Shown here piece by piece: positions 16,901-23,244 of a stretch of 32,851 nucleotides of DNA (its first letter is position 1; each line of letters starts with the position of its first letter). The position numbers and the translations under genes are program-made. Origin of the DNA: Opitutaceae bacterium EW11 (GTDB taxonomy: Bacteria; Verrucomicrobiota; Verrucomicrobiia; Opitutales; Opitutaceae); the NCBI GenBank assembly GCA_003054665.1, contig QAYY01000027.1, positions 1-32,851 of the forward strand, read 5' to 3'. The notes under the pieces were generated by a model. That model ran no database searches and had not been told where the DNA came from. It worked only from the letters and a program-made list of their open reading frames with translations.

Positions 16901-17426
16901 TGCATGGCTCATCGGCATCGCCGTCGCGGTGTGTGGCGGCTGCGCTAGCATGGAACAACCCGCTGCACACGCCGCCTCCCCCCCCGCGGTCGCCAAGTCA
17001 CAGCCGACACCGCCGCTGGCGCCGATCGCCGGAACCCAGTTGGATCAGAAGAACACGGAAGACGTCCGGTACTCGGATGCCCTGAAGGCTTATCCCGTCA
17101 ATCGGTACGTGGATCCCAACGATCCGAATGTCATGCACGAGGGCCACGTCGTGTACCGGCGCGAGAGCTCGGCAGCCTGGAACCTGAACCCCAACGCGCC
17201 GACGGTCGTTCCTCTTGGGCCAGCGCTGGCAGTTGCCGATCCCGCCAAGCAGCCGAATCCCTTGCCAGCGGAGCTGGAGCAGAAGATGGCCGAGCAGAAC
17301 CAGCTCATGGCGTCGCTGATCGAACAGAACGAGTCACTCGCGAAGCAGTTGGCGAAACTGAACGGCGAGATCGCGGAGATGCGTGCGAAACAGTCCAGCT
17401 TCGCCGCGACGGAGGAAAAGAAATGA
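16890..17426 (+). CDS. Lipoprotein with C-terminal coiled coil (VirB7/TraV-like position)
   Basis: 178 residues from the ATG at 16890, which has GGAGGA 7 nt upstream; an ATG at 16866 in frame is less likely. A signal peptide ends in VCGGC (lipobox). A proline-rich linker follows, then a conserved-looking middle (YVDPNDPNVMHEGHVVYRRES, typical of conjugative lipoproteins near VirB10), and a leucine/glutamine coiled coil at the end (LIEQNESLAKQLAKLNGEIA). Probably an outer-membrane part of the channel. Its 3' end overlaps the next gene by 4 nt. Confidence 0.75.
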   Translation: MKNNAWLIGIAVAVCGGCASMEQPAAHAASPPAVAKSQPTPPLAPIAGTQLDQKNTEDVRYSDALKAYPVNRYVDPNDPNVMHEGHVVYRRESSAAWNLNPNAPTVVPLGPALAVADPAKQPNPLPAELEQKMAEQNQLMASLIEQNESLAKQLAKLNGEIAEMRAKQSSFAATEEKK

Positions 17427-17698
17427 ATGAGCCAATTTCAGGTGCAGCGGCAGCGACGGCCGAGGCTGAGGGTCTGGCGATGGTGTTGCCGCCGCATCTC
17501 CTCGCGAATTTCGAGAAGGCCGACCGGCAGATTCTGGAGACGTACGGCGTCGCGCCGGGTGTACCGCTTTTAATCCGGCTATGGCTGGCCTGCGGACGGG
17601 CCTCGCATATCCGGCGGGAGTTTGAATTCGCCGCGTTAGGCAAGACCGGCCGCAACTGGGGTTTTCCAGACGATGAAATCGACGGAGATGAAATCTGA
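17423..17698 (+). CDS. Small uncharacterised protein in the transfer operon
   Basis: 91 residues, start overlapping the lipoprotein stop (ATGA). No family recognised. No signal peptide. The middle reads ADRQILETYGVAPGVPLLIRLWLACGR, a short helical region, and the C-terminus is acidic (DDEIDGDEI). Translational coupling to the operon is the only clue to function. Confidence 0.65.
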   Translation: MNEPISGAAAATAEAEGLAMVLPPHLLANFEKADRQILETYGVAPGVPLLIRLWLACGRASHIRREFEFAALGKTGRNWGFPDDEIDGDEI

Positions 17699-17700
17699 CT

Positions 17701-17719
17701 TTGGGCGCATCTCGCCCAA
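17701..17719 (+). other. Hairpin between two operon genes
   Basis: TTGGGCG / CGCCCAA, a perfect 7-bp inverted repeat with a 5-nt loop, begins 2 bp after a stop codon. No T-run follows, so it is more likely an mRNA-stabilising or processing structure than a terminator. Confidence 0.45.
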
Positions 17720-17785
17720 ACGAGGTCAAACGCCGCTGGCGACCAGCCGCCTCGAACCTGAATGGCTGGGGAAAGAAAGGGCACA

Positions 17786-18163
17786 ATGCCATCACTGAAA
17801 CAGATAGTCGCCGAAAAGAAGGCGCAGGGAGCCACGCTCCGGAGAAATCCGGAAATCGATGCCAAGTTGGATCAGTTCATCGCCGCGAATCCCGACCTGC
17901 GGGAGTACTACGAGCAGCTCTCGAAAGAGGAGCTGATCCGAAAGCTCATGCTCGGGAAAATGCAGCGGAGTGAATACGCGAACGGCCGCAACGCGGAGAT
18001 ACGCGCCTGGGTCGAGGAACATCCCGAGATCAAGGAGCGGATCGAAGCGAAGATTAAGAATGTACCGGAGCAGAACCGGGAACGGGCCTTCATCAACGCC
18101 GCGAAAACGGAAGCGATGAACCAGACGGTTCAGCGCCGGACCGGCAACGGCCTTCGCGCCTAA
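17786..18163 (+). CDS. Charged helical protein, last gene of the transfer operon
   Basis: 125 residues from the ATG at 17786; GAAAGGG lies upstream, while an in-frame ATG at 17762 lacks a ribosome-binding site. The protein is highly charged and predicted all-helical (SLKQIVAEKKAQGATLRRNP, REYYEQLSKEELIRKLMLG, EEHPEIKERIEAKIKNVP), with no signal or membrane segment. No family recognised. It is the last gene before the strong terminator. A DNA-binding accessory or secreted effector role is possible but unsupported. Confidence 0.65.
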   Translation: MPSLKQIVAEKKAQGATLRRNPEIDAKLDQFIAANPDLREYYEQLSKEELIRKLMLGKMQRSEYANGRNAEIRAWVEEHPEIKERIEAKIKNVPEQNRERAFINAAKTEAMNQTVQRRTGNGLRA

Positions 18164-18179
18164 GTAGGCGTGCTTCCTC

Positions 18180-18211
18180 GGCGGCGGGAGCTTCGCTCCC
18201 GCCGCCTTTTT
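18180..18211 (+). terminator. Strong rho-independent terminator of the transfer operon
   Basis: A perfect 12-bp stem, GGCGGCGGGAGC / GCTCCCGCCGCC, with loop TTC, is followed by TTTTT. It lies 16 bp after the last gene of the operon and marks the boundary with the A+T-richer cassette. Confidence 0.92.
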
Positions 18212-18390
18212 GCTTTGAAAGAAGGAGTACACTTCCGCGCAAGCGCTTACGCTGAATGCTGCACGCCCTTTATGTGCCACCTAGTGCAAGGCCTCTGCAC
18301 CTGAACTACGGACGTCCGCATTTACAAACGCTACTTTCCTATAACGGAAACAGTTGGACAGGAAGCGCTAGATCGGGAACATAGGCCTGC
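18212..18390 (+). promoter_or_regulatory. Probable promoter region of the ABC/editing-domain cassette
   Basis: This gap separates the terminator from the cassette. It holds a perfect 10-bp palindrome CGGACGTCCG (18309-18318), GTGCA/TGCAC arms around 18283-18300, and TATAAC (18340-18345), a possible -10 box flanked by TTTCC and GGAAA. TTTACA at 18321 is only 13 bp away and so is a poor -35 box. Assignment is tentative. Confidence 0.35.
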
Positions 18391-18930
18391 ATGAGGTGCC
18401 TTACGCTCCTCGCAAAGAACGTAAGAATGACCGACGCGCGTTCGTCCAGCGAAGCCGTCGCTCTCATTGGCACTACGTTAATCGCCCTCGTATGTGTTGA
18501 AGCGACGGACGGCGCTCGCGACGTTGGAGCTCTCGAACGAAGGCTGCGCTCGATGATCGGAAATGCACGGCCTGCCGATCTTCCGGTGCCGCTGAGCTGG
18601 CCCGTAGAGAAAGTGCTCCTGGTGCCGTTCGCCCATCTCAGCGAATTTGCCAGCACCAATCGTCGGCACGTTACCCATATACTGACAGAGTTACAGGAGG
18701 CGCTCAGTAAATCGGGCGGGGCCGTTTTCATGGTTGGTACCGATGCGACGAATGCTTTGTTCGCAGATCTCGCATTGTTCGACTCCATTATAAGTTCTAA
18801 ATGCAGTCTTACCCCGTCCTCGTTGGTGAGCGACTTTCGGGGGCTACTAAACGCTTTTGGCTACGATACAGTAAGCAGGGCTCTCGAAAAGGCGCGACAA
18901 AGACCTCACGATGAAAATGAAATCACGTAA
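18391..18930 (+). CDS. Archaeal-type threonyl-tRNA synthetase editing-domain homologue (stand-alone)
   Basis: 179 residues. From memory of the archaeal ThrRS N-terminal editing domain (Pyrococcus), the same order of elements is seen: MRCLTLLAKNV at the start, TLIALVCVEATD (archaeal VLVAFISVEKVD), and VLLVPFAHLSEFAS (archaeal VFVYPFAHLSSELA), followed by the helix ILTELQEALSKSG. In archaea this DTD-like domain removes wrongly attached serine from tRNA-Thr. The later motif with the catalytic lysine (PFGYYK) is not recognisable; the sequence there reads VGTDATNALFADLAL. So the active site is altered, or the protein binds rather than hydrolyses. It overlaps the next gene by 20 bp. The ATG at 18427 is an alternative start, but the homology begins at 18391. 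Confidence 0.72.
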   Translation: MRCLTLLAKNVRMTDARSSSEAVALIGTTLIALVCVEATDGARDVGALERRLRSMIGNARPADLPVPLSWPVEKVLLVPFAHLSEFASTNRRHVTHILTELQEALSKSGGAVFMVGTDATNALFADLALFDSIISSKCSLTPSSLVSDFRGLLNAFGYDTVSRALEKARQRPHDENEIT

Positions 18931-19903
18931 CTCCCTCCTGCATATCGGACTGGTGTTGCTCATGGCAACTGCATGTGCGTTCGTGAGCTGTGATCGTCCC
19001 CCAAAAACCGTCGCTAAAGTCCGAAAGATACAAATCCTGCAACTGGGGACATATCCGGTAATCGATTCTGTTGTTACTGGGTTCAAAGATCGTTCTGCGG
19101 AGCTCTTCGGGGGAACGGTTCAGCTAACAATCTTGAACGGGAACTTCGACTCGATGACGTTGAGCACGCTGGCGCGGCAAATGAGTAGCTCCGACGCAGA
19201 TTTGCTCGTCTCCGTCACGACTCCTGCCACCGGAACCGTAGTGGGAGCAAATCGAGGTTCGAAACCGCTAGTATTCACGTTCGTATCTAACCCGCCGTCG
19301 GTCGGGTTTAATGGTCCCGGCACTCTCCCTAATACCACAGGGCTAAGTGACGTTGTAGATTATGAAGGAACATTAAGAATGATACGGAATATTCTACCGC
19401 AGGCTACAACCATTGGTTATCTGCTCACGAGGAGCGAAGAGAATGCCCAAGTTGTGTACAATGGATTCCAAGAGAAGGCGCCCGGCTTTGGCTTTCGTTT
19501 GGTAGTTGCTGGAATTGGTGACGAACGAGACGTCCGGCCCGCTGCGGAGATGCTTGCCCCAAAGGTGGACCTATTTCTACTTGGTGGCGACAACACTGTT
19601 GCGAAGGCCATCGATACGCTTTTGATGTCGGCAAAGGCTCAGACCAAGCCCGTTCCGGTTTTTGCATGCGATATAGAGTCGGTGAAAAACGGGGCGATCG
19701 CGGCGTATTCTGTGGACTACAAGCAAATGGGACGTCGAACGGCTGAAATTTGCGGCCTCATTCTCGGCGGAGCCGATCCAAACCGAATGGACGTGGAACA
19801 TTTTCCTGCCACGGCGCTGGTGTTGAATGACACTTCAGCCAAAATATTCCACGTGAATATTCCGCCTGATCTTCGGCGGGAAGCGAAGCTCATCGTGCCT
19901 TAA
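18911..19903 (+). CDS. ABC importer substrate-binding lipoprotein (TrpX/PF04392-like)
   Basis: 330 residues. A signal peptide ends in AFVSC, with the likely lipidated cysteine at 27. The body follows the type I periplasmic-binding fold of the TrpX-like family: KIQILQLGTYPVIDSVVTGF, DADLLVSVTTPAT, KPLVFTFVSNPP, TTGLSDVVDYEGTLRMIRNI, FLLGGDNTVAKAIDTLLMSA and GAIAAYSVDYKQMGRRTAEI. Known members serve amino-acid import (TrpXYZ of streptococci), but ligand choice varies. It overlaps the editing-domain gene and is 4 bp before the permease, so all are in one operon. Base composition is visibly lower in G+C than the transfer genes. Confidence 0.9.
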   Translation: MKMKSRNSLLHIGLVLLMATACAFVSCDRPPKTVAKVRKIQILQLGTYPVIDSVVTGFKDRSAELFGGTVQLTILNGNFDSMTLSTLARQMSSSDADLLVSVTTPATGTVVGANRGSKPLVFTFVSNPPSVGFNGPGTLPNTTGLSDVVDYEGTLRMIRNILPQATTIGYLLTRSEENAQVVYNGFQEKAPGFGFRLVVAGIGDERDVRPAAEMLAPKVDLFLLGGDNTVAKAIDTLLMSAKAQTKPVPVFACDIESVKNGAIAAYSVDYKQMGRRTAEICGLILGGADPNRMDVEHFPATALVLNDTSAKIFHVNIPPDLRREAKLIVP

Positions 19904-19907
19904 CGTC

Positions 19908-20903
19908 ATGAATCTCTTATCCTCGTTCGTTGATCTTCCCTCTTATATGCTGATCGCGGCGGGTTTTTACGTTGCGTACCGCATACTCAACTTTCCCGAT
20001 TTGACAGTTGACGCGTCCTGGGTGGCGGGAACGGTCGGTGCTGCATGCGGCGCCCTATATTTTAAGTCCTCAGGATTAGGGATAGTGTTTGCTGTTCTGT
20101 TGAGTGGCCTAGCAGGGGTCGCGACTGCCCTCATTTACCTAGCCAACCCGCGGCCGGCTTACAAGCTGCTGGCGGGCGTTTTGGTCGTGCTGATATACTT
20201 CTCGTTGGATTTTCACCTTCTCGGTGAGAAACTTAACGTTCATTTTTCTCAACAGCCGACGTCAATTAAGGCCTTGCTCGATTTTCAAGACGAACACGGC
20301 TTGCACTCATCGCAGCCGTTCACGATCCTTCTGGGCCTTGCCTTGGTATCATTGCAGTTTGCTGGGTGTTATTGGCTTTTCCACACGCGCTTTGGTTTAA
20401 AGTTAAGGACAATTGGGACGCGTCCGCACATTATTGCTACGCGTTCGCGTGAACTCGCTCCAACCCTCATAGTCGGACTTGTTTTATCGAATGTGATCGT
20501 TGGCGTTGGTGGCTGGTTGTTTGCTGTATGCAACGGGTGGTCGGATATTACAATTTTTGGCATAATCATATCCGCATTAACCTCGGTCATCATTGGGGAG
20601 ATGATTCTCGCTTGTGTCCCGAAGCTAAAGGATAGCCGGATTTCACTAAAGGTCGTGCTAGCAACCCCATTAATTGGCGCGTGCGTCTACCACCTGCTGC
20701 GGCAGCTCATTAATTGGGCCATGATCGGATTGTCGCGCGATTCGGCATCGCAGGCCGTATCTGTCAATCACCAGGACCAAACGGCGCTTCTTGCGGGATT
20801 GCTAATTGCCATTGTTATGGCCGCGAAGCTGATTAACAGCAGCTTTAGGATCTCAATGGTTCCGGACCAGTCCACCATCGAACCCGATGAAGACGCCATT
20901 TAA
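19908..20903 (+). CDS. ABC importer permease (TrpY/BPD_transp_2-like)
   Basis: 331 residues and strongly hydrophobic, with about eight membrane segments. The early motif YRILNFPDLTVDASWVAGT is the signature of the permease that partners TrpX-type binding proteins within the branched-chain/sugar permease superfamily. Later segments include LAGVLVVLIYFSLDFHLL, IVGLVLSNVIVGVGGWLFA and IIISALTSVIIGEMIL, the last probably contacting the ATPase. The single permease gene implies a homodimeric channel. The 3' end overlaps the ATPase fusion gene by 17 bp. Confidence 0.9.
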   Translation: MNLLSSFVDLPSYMLIAAGFYVAYRILNFPDLTVDASWVAGTVGAACGALYFKSSGLGIVFAVLLSGLAGVATALIYLANPRPAYKLLAGVLVVLIYFSLDFHLLGEKLNVHFSQQPTSIKALLDFQDEHGLHSSQPFTILLGLALVSLQFAGCYWLFHTRFGLKLRTIGTRPHIIATRSRELAPTLIVGLVLSNVIVGVGGWLFAVCNGWSDITIFGIIISALTSVIIGEMILACVPKLKDSRISLKVVLATPLIGACVYHLLRQLINWAMIGLSRDSASQAVSVNHQDQTALLAGLLIAIVMAAKLINSSFRISMVPDQSTIEPDEDAI

Positions 20904-22473
20904 GGTATCGTTTGCCGATTACTCATGCGCCTATCATGTGAAGGGGTTCACACCCGTTCACGCACTTCGGGGGTTGACGATACCAGAGATCCAGAATGGA
21001 GAAATTGTGTTTGTAGTTGGTCCCAATGGTTCCGGGAAAACGACTTTTCTTGATGCCGTTTGTGGACGAATTCGTCCCGACCAGGGATGGATAAGGTGGG
21101 ACCCAGCATCATCTGGTAGTGCGGTGAATCTGCGGCTTTGTTACGTGCCGCAGATGCCTTCGAGTGGGATTGTGGGCGATCTGTCGATTTTGGAAAATTT
21201 GCTCCTGCGAGACAGTTTGGGGTCTGGCCCGCGGTTATCACGCGCAGTTACACAAGAGCGACGGCGGTCCGCGGAGTCATTTCTCAAGGAGTTCGGATGC
21301 GAATGGTTAATCAGCAGGTTTGATTTGCCTCCGGCGTGTTTGTCAGGCGGCCAGCAACAGATTCTCAACTTGGTTTCGGTACTGTTCGCTGACCCACCGA
21401 TCGCAATTCTAGACGAACCCACCAGCAAGCTTGATGAGGCACATAGGGTAATCCTCATGAACCTACTGGTGCGAGCGAGCAGAGAAAAAGGCACGGCCGT
21501 TCTATGTGCAACGCATGACGTGGACATGGTCACGCGCATTGCTGATCGCGTATTCCCGCTGAGAGATGGCCTTCCACAGGAGCCTGAGCGGCGCCGAGAC
21601 GTCGGTGATGTTCGCTCGCCCGGGGCGGTCAGAATCTCACAATCAGCCATCGACCTGCCTGTTGCTGTTCAAGGAGTCGAACCGGATTGGTGGGCTCCAG
21701 GCCCGAATAGATTGTTTGGGGAAGCGTACCAGCGCGGTGATGATAGCCACGAAGGCTATTTGGCCAGGCACGAGCTCAGCAGAGACGCGCGAACCCGACG
21801 TGAGATTGCTGGAATTCAACGTATCTTGGGCATAGTTGGAACTTCGCACCTGAACATTGCCGATGTACCGTGTGGATGGGGAAGGCACTCGCTGGCGCTC
21901 GCGAAGGAAGGATTCAATGTGACCGGTGTGGATGTGAACCCAACGTATGTTCAGCAGGCAAGCGATGAAGCGAAGCGGCTGAGCTTGCCCGCAAAATTTG
22001 TTGTTGCTGACATGCGCAACACAGGACTTCCGGCCGATTCGCAAGATGGCATTGTGAACATGTGGACGTCGTTCGGTTTCTTCGATCACGAAGAGAACAT
22101 GAATGTTTTGCGTGAGTTCAGCCGTGTTTTACGATCTGGAGGGAAGATATTGATTCATTCAGATCTTAATCCGAGGCGCGTTCACTATGGAATATTTGAC
22201 GAGCCGTCCGAACGGCACTTGAAGGATCACAAGACGCTAGCAGTGGTCGAACACTACTGCGACAGTGAACACGCGATCTACGGCTCTTGGGCTGTCGACG
22301 GGTTTCCTCCATTTCGGTACAGAATTGCCGTCTACCGCGAAGATCAATGGCGCATGATGGCTGGAAAGGTCGGACTTAGGGTCGATGCCTTTTACGGCAG
22401 CTTTGACGGAGATCTAGACTTATCCGTGCGGTCACAGGAATTCATCGTGGTGATGTCGAAACCAGTGCCATGA
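20887..22473 (+). CDS. ABC ATPase fused to a class I SAM-dependent methyltransferase
   Basis: 528 residues in one uninterrupted frame. Residues 1-240 are a complete ABC ATPase: Walker A GPNGSGKT (45-52), Q-loop YVPQMP, signature LSGGQQ (152-157), Walker B ILDEPT (D176, E177) and H-loop CATHD. After a linker of about 60 residues, residues 290-528 form a Rossmann methyltransferase: motif I IADVPCGWGRHS with D326, motif II VTGVDVNPTYVQQA, a VVADMRN segment and the post-I strand DGIVNMWTSFGFFDHEEN, then LRSGGKILIHSDL. Both halves keep their core motifs, so both look active. The ATPase must drive the permease just upstream. The methyl acceptor is unknown; it may be the imported compound or a product derived from it. 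Confidence 0.92.
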   Translation: MKTPFKVSFADYSCAYHVKGFTPVHALRGLTIPEIQNGEIVFVVGPNGSGKTTFLDAVCGRIRPDQGWIRWDPASSGSAVNLRLCYVPQMPSSGIVGDLSILENLLLRDSLGSGPRLSRAVTQERRRSAESFLKEFGCEWLISRFDLPPACLSGGQQQILNLVSVLFADPPIAILDEPTSKLDEAHRVILMNLLVRASREKGTAVLCATHDVDMVTRIADRVFPLRDGLPQEPERRRDVGDVRSPGAVRISQSAIDLPVAVQGVEPDWWAPGPNRLFGEAYQRGDDSHEGYLARHELSRDARTRREIAGIQRILGIVGTSHLNIADVPCGWGRHSLALAKEGFNVTGVDVNPTYVQQASDEAKRLSLPAKFVVADMRNTGLPADSQDGIVNMWTSFGFFDHEENMNVLREFSRVLRSGGKILIHSDLNPRRVHYGIFDEPSERHLKDHKTLAVVEHYCDSEHAIYGSWAVDGFPPFRYRIAVYREDQWRMMAGKVGLRVDAFYGSFDGDLDLSVRSQEFIVVMSKPVP

Positions 22474-22504
22474 TAGCCAACCATGTGGAGCGAAGAGAGG
22501 GAGG

Positions 22505-22732
22505 TTACACTCCGGCCTTCAGCAACAAGTCGCCGCCTTTCATTTTCAGCGCCGCACCGACCTTCGCGATAGTTTCGATCGATACGGCTTTCTCGCCCCG
22601 TTCGACCTCGCCCATGTAAACGCGATTTAGGCCGGCGCGGTGCGCAAGTTCATCCTGGGACCAGCCGAGCTTAGTGCGTTCGGCGCGAACCACCTCTCCG
22701 AAAAGACGTTGGGGTGATGGCGGTTTGGGCAT
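22505..22732 (-). CDS. XRE-family HTH repressor (second of two)
   Basis: 75 residues from the ATG at 22732. The HTH is textbook: LFGEVVRAERTKLGWSQDELAHRAGLNRVYMGEVERGEKAVSIETIAKVGAALK. It is divergent from a receiver-only regulator across a 97-bp gap holding three copies of a palindromic operator. It faces the ABC cassette convergently, 31 bp from its end. Autorepression and control of the receiver gene are likely. Confidence 0.92.
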   Translation of the reverse strand: MPKPPSPQRLFGEVVRAERTKLGWSQDELAHRAGLNRVYMGEVERGEKAVSIETIAKVGAALKMKGGDLLLKAGV

Positions 22733-22752
22733 TGGCCCGCCATCATAGGCCT

Positions 22753-22825
22753 GCCGTCGATAGGCGGCGACCGTCTAAAGACGGCAACTGACTTGACTCT
22801 TACCGCGCTGCCGTCGATAGACGGC
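22753..22825. promoter_or_regulatory. Three tandem palindromic operators between divergent XRE and receiver genes
   Basis: The motif CCGTC-N4-GACGG occurs three times: GCCGTC-GATA-GGCGGC at 22753-22768 (imperfect), ACCGTC-TAAA-GACGGC at 22770-22785, and GCCGTC-GATA-GACGGC at 22810-22825 (perfect). The last ends 4 bp before the receiver start codon, so bound repressor would block transcription or the translation start region. The likely binder is the divergent XRE protein. Confidence 0.8.
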
Positions 22826-22829
22826 GGCC

Positions 22830-23210
22830 ATGAAGAAGCGACTCCGGATTCTGTGCGCCGATGACAACCGGTTGTTGGGAGATGTGCTGGTCGCCCTGTT
22901 CACGAAGGCGGGGCATGTCGTAGAATTTTTCCAGAATGGAGGGTTAGCCTGGGAGCGACTTCGCGGTGATCTCGGGCATTTCGACGTCGTCGTTACCGAT
23001 CAGCAAATGCCCGGACTGACGGGATTGGAGCTGGTGGAACGGCTGCACACGTCCAAATACCGGGGACGCATTGTCGTCCATTGTTCAGTCGTCACCCCCG
23101 AGCAGCATGAACGCTATCACGCCTTGGGCACGGCAGCCATCGTCCTGAAATCTTCGCGAGCGGAACCGCTCCTTGCGGCTGTGGAAGGTGCGGCGGCGGA
23201 CAAGAGATAG
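22830..23210 (+). CDS. Receiver-only response regulator (second of two)
   Basis: 126 residues; a CheY-like receiver with ILCADDN at the N-terminus, phosphoacceptor D57 in VVVTDQQMP and the conserved lysine in IVLKSSR. No output domain. It shares ILCADD, L-GD-L and VV-TD-QMP with the receiver at 7127-7516, so the two are paralogues. No histidine kinase is present in the window. A canonical ribosome-binding site is missing; the operator occupies that space. It converges on the integrase gene, which ends 34 bp further on. Confidence 0.85.
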   Translation: MKKRLRILCADDNRLLGDVLVALFTKAGHVVEFFQNGGLAWERLRGDLGHFDVVVTDQQMPGLTGLELVERLHTSKYRGRIVVHCSVVTPEQHERYHALGTAAIVLKSSRAEPLLAAVEGAAADKR

Positions 23211-23244
23211 GTCGACCGCCACATTTCCCGTTTCTCGCGCAAGA

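Noticed and set aside
18212-18390. Riboswitch or T-box leader ahead of the TrpX-like cassette
   Set aside because: TrpXYZ operons can have T-box leaders, so I looked for a T-box sequence and a terminator/antiterminator pair. None is visible before the first gene.
22741-22830. CRISPR-like array between the XRE and receiver genes
   Set aside because: The repeated unit is a 14-16 bp palindrome with no regular spacers. It fits repressor operators, not CRISPR repeats.
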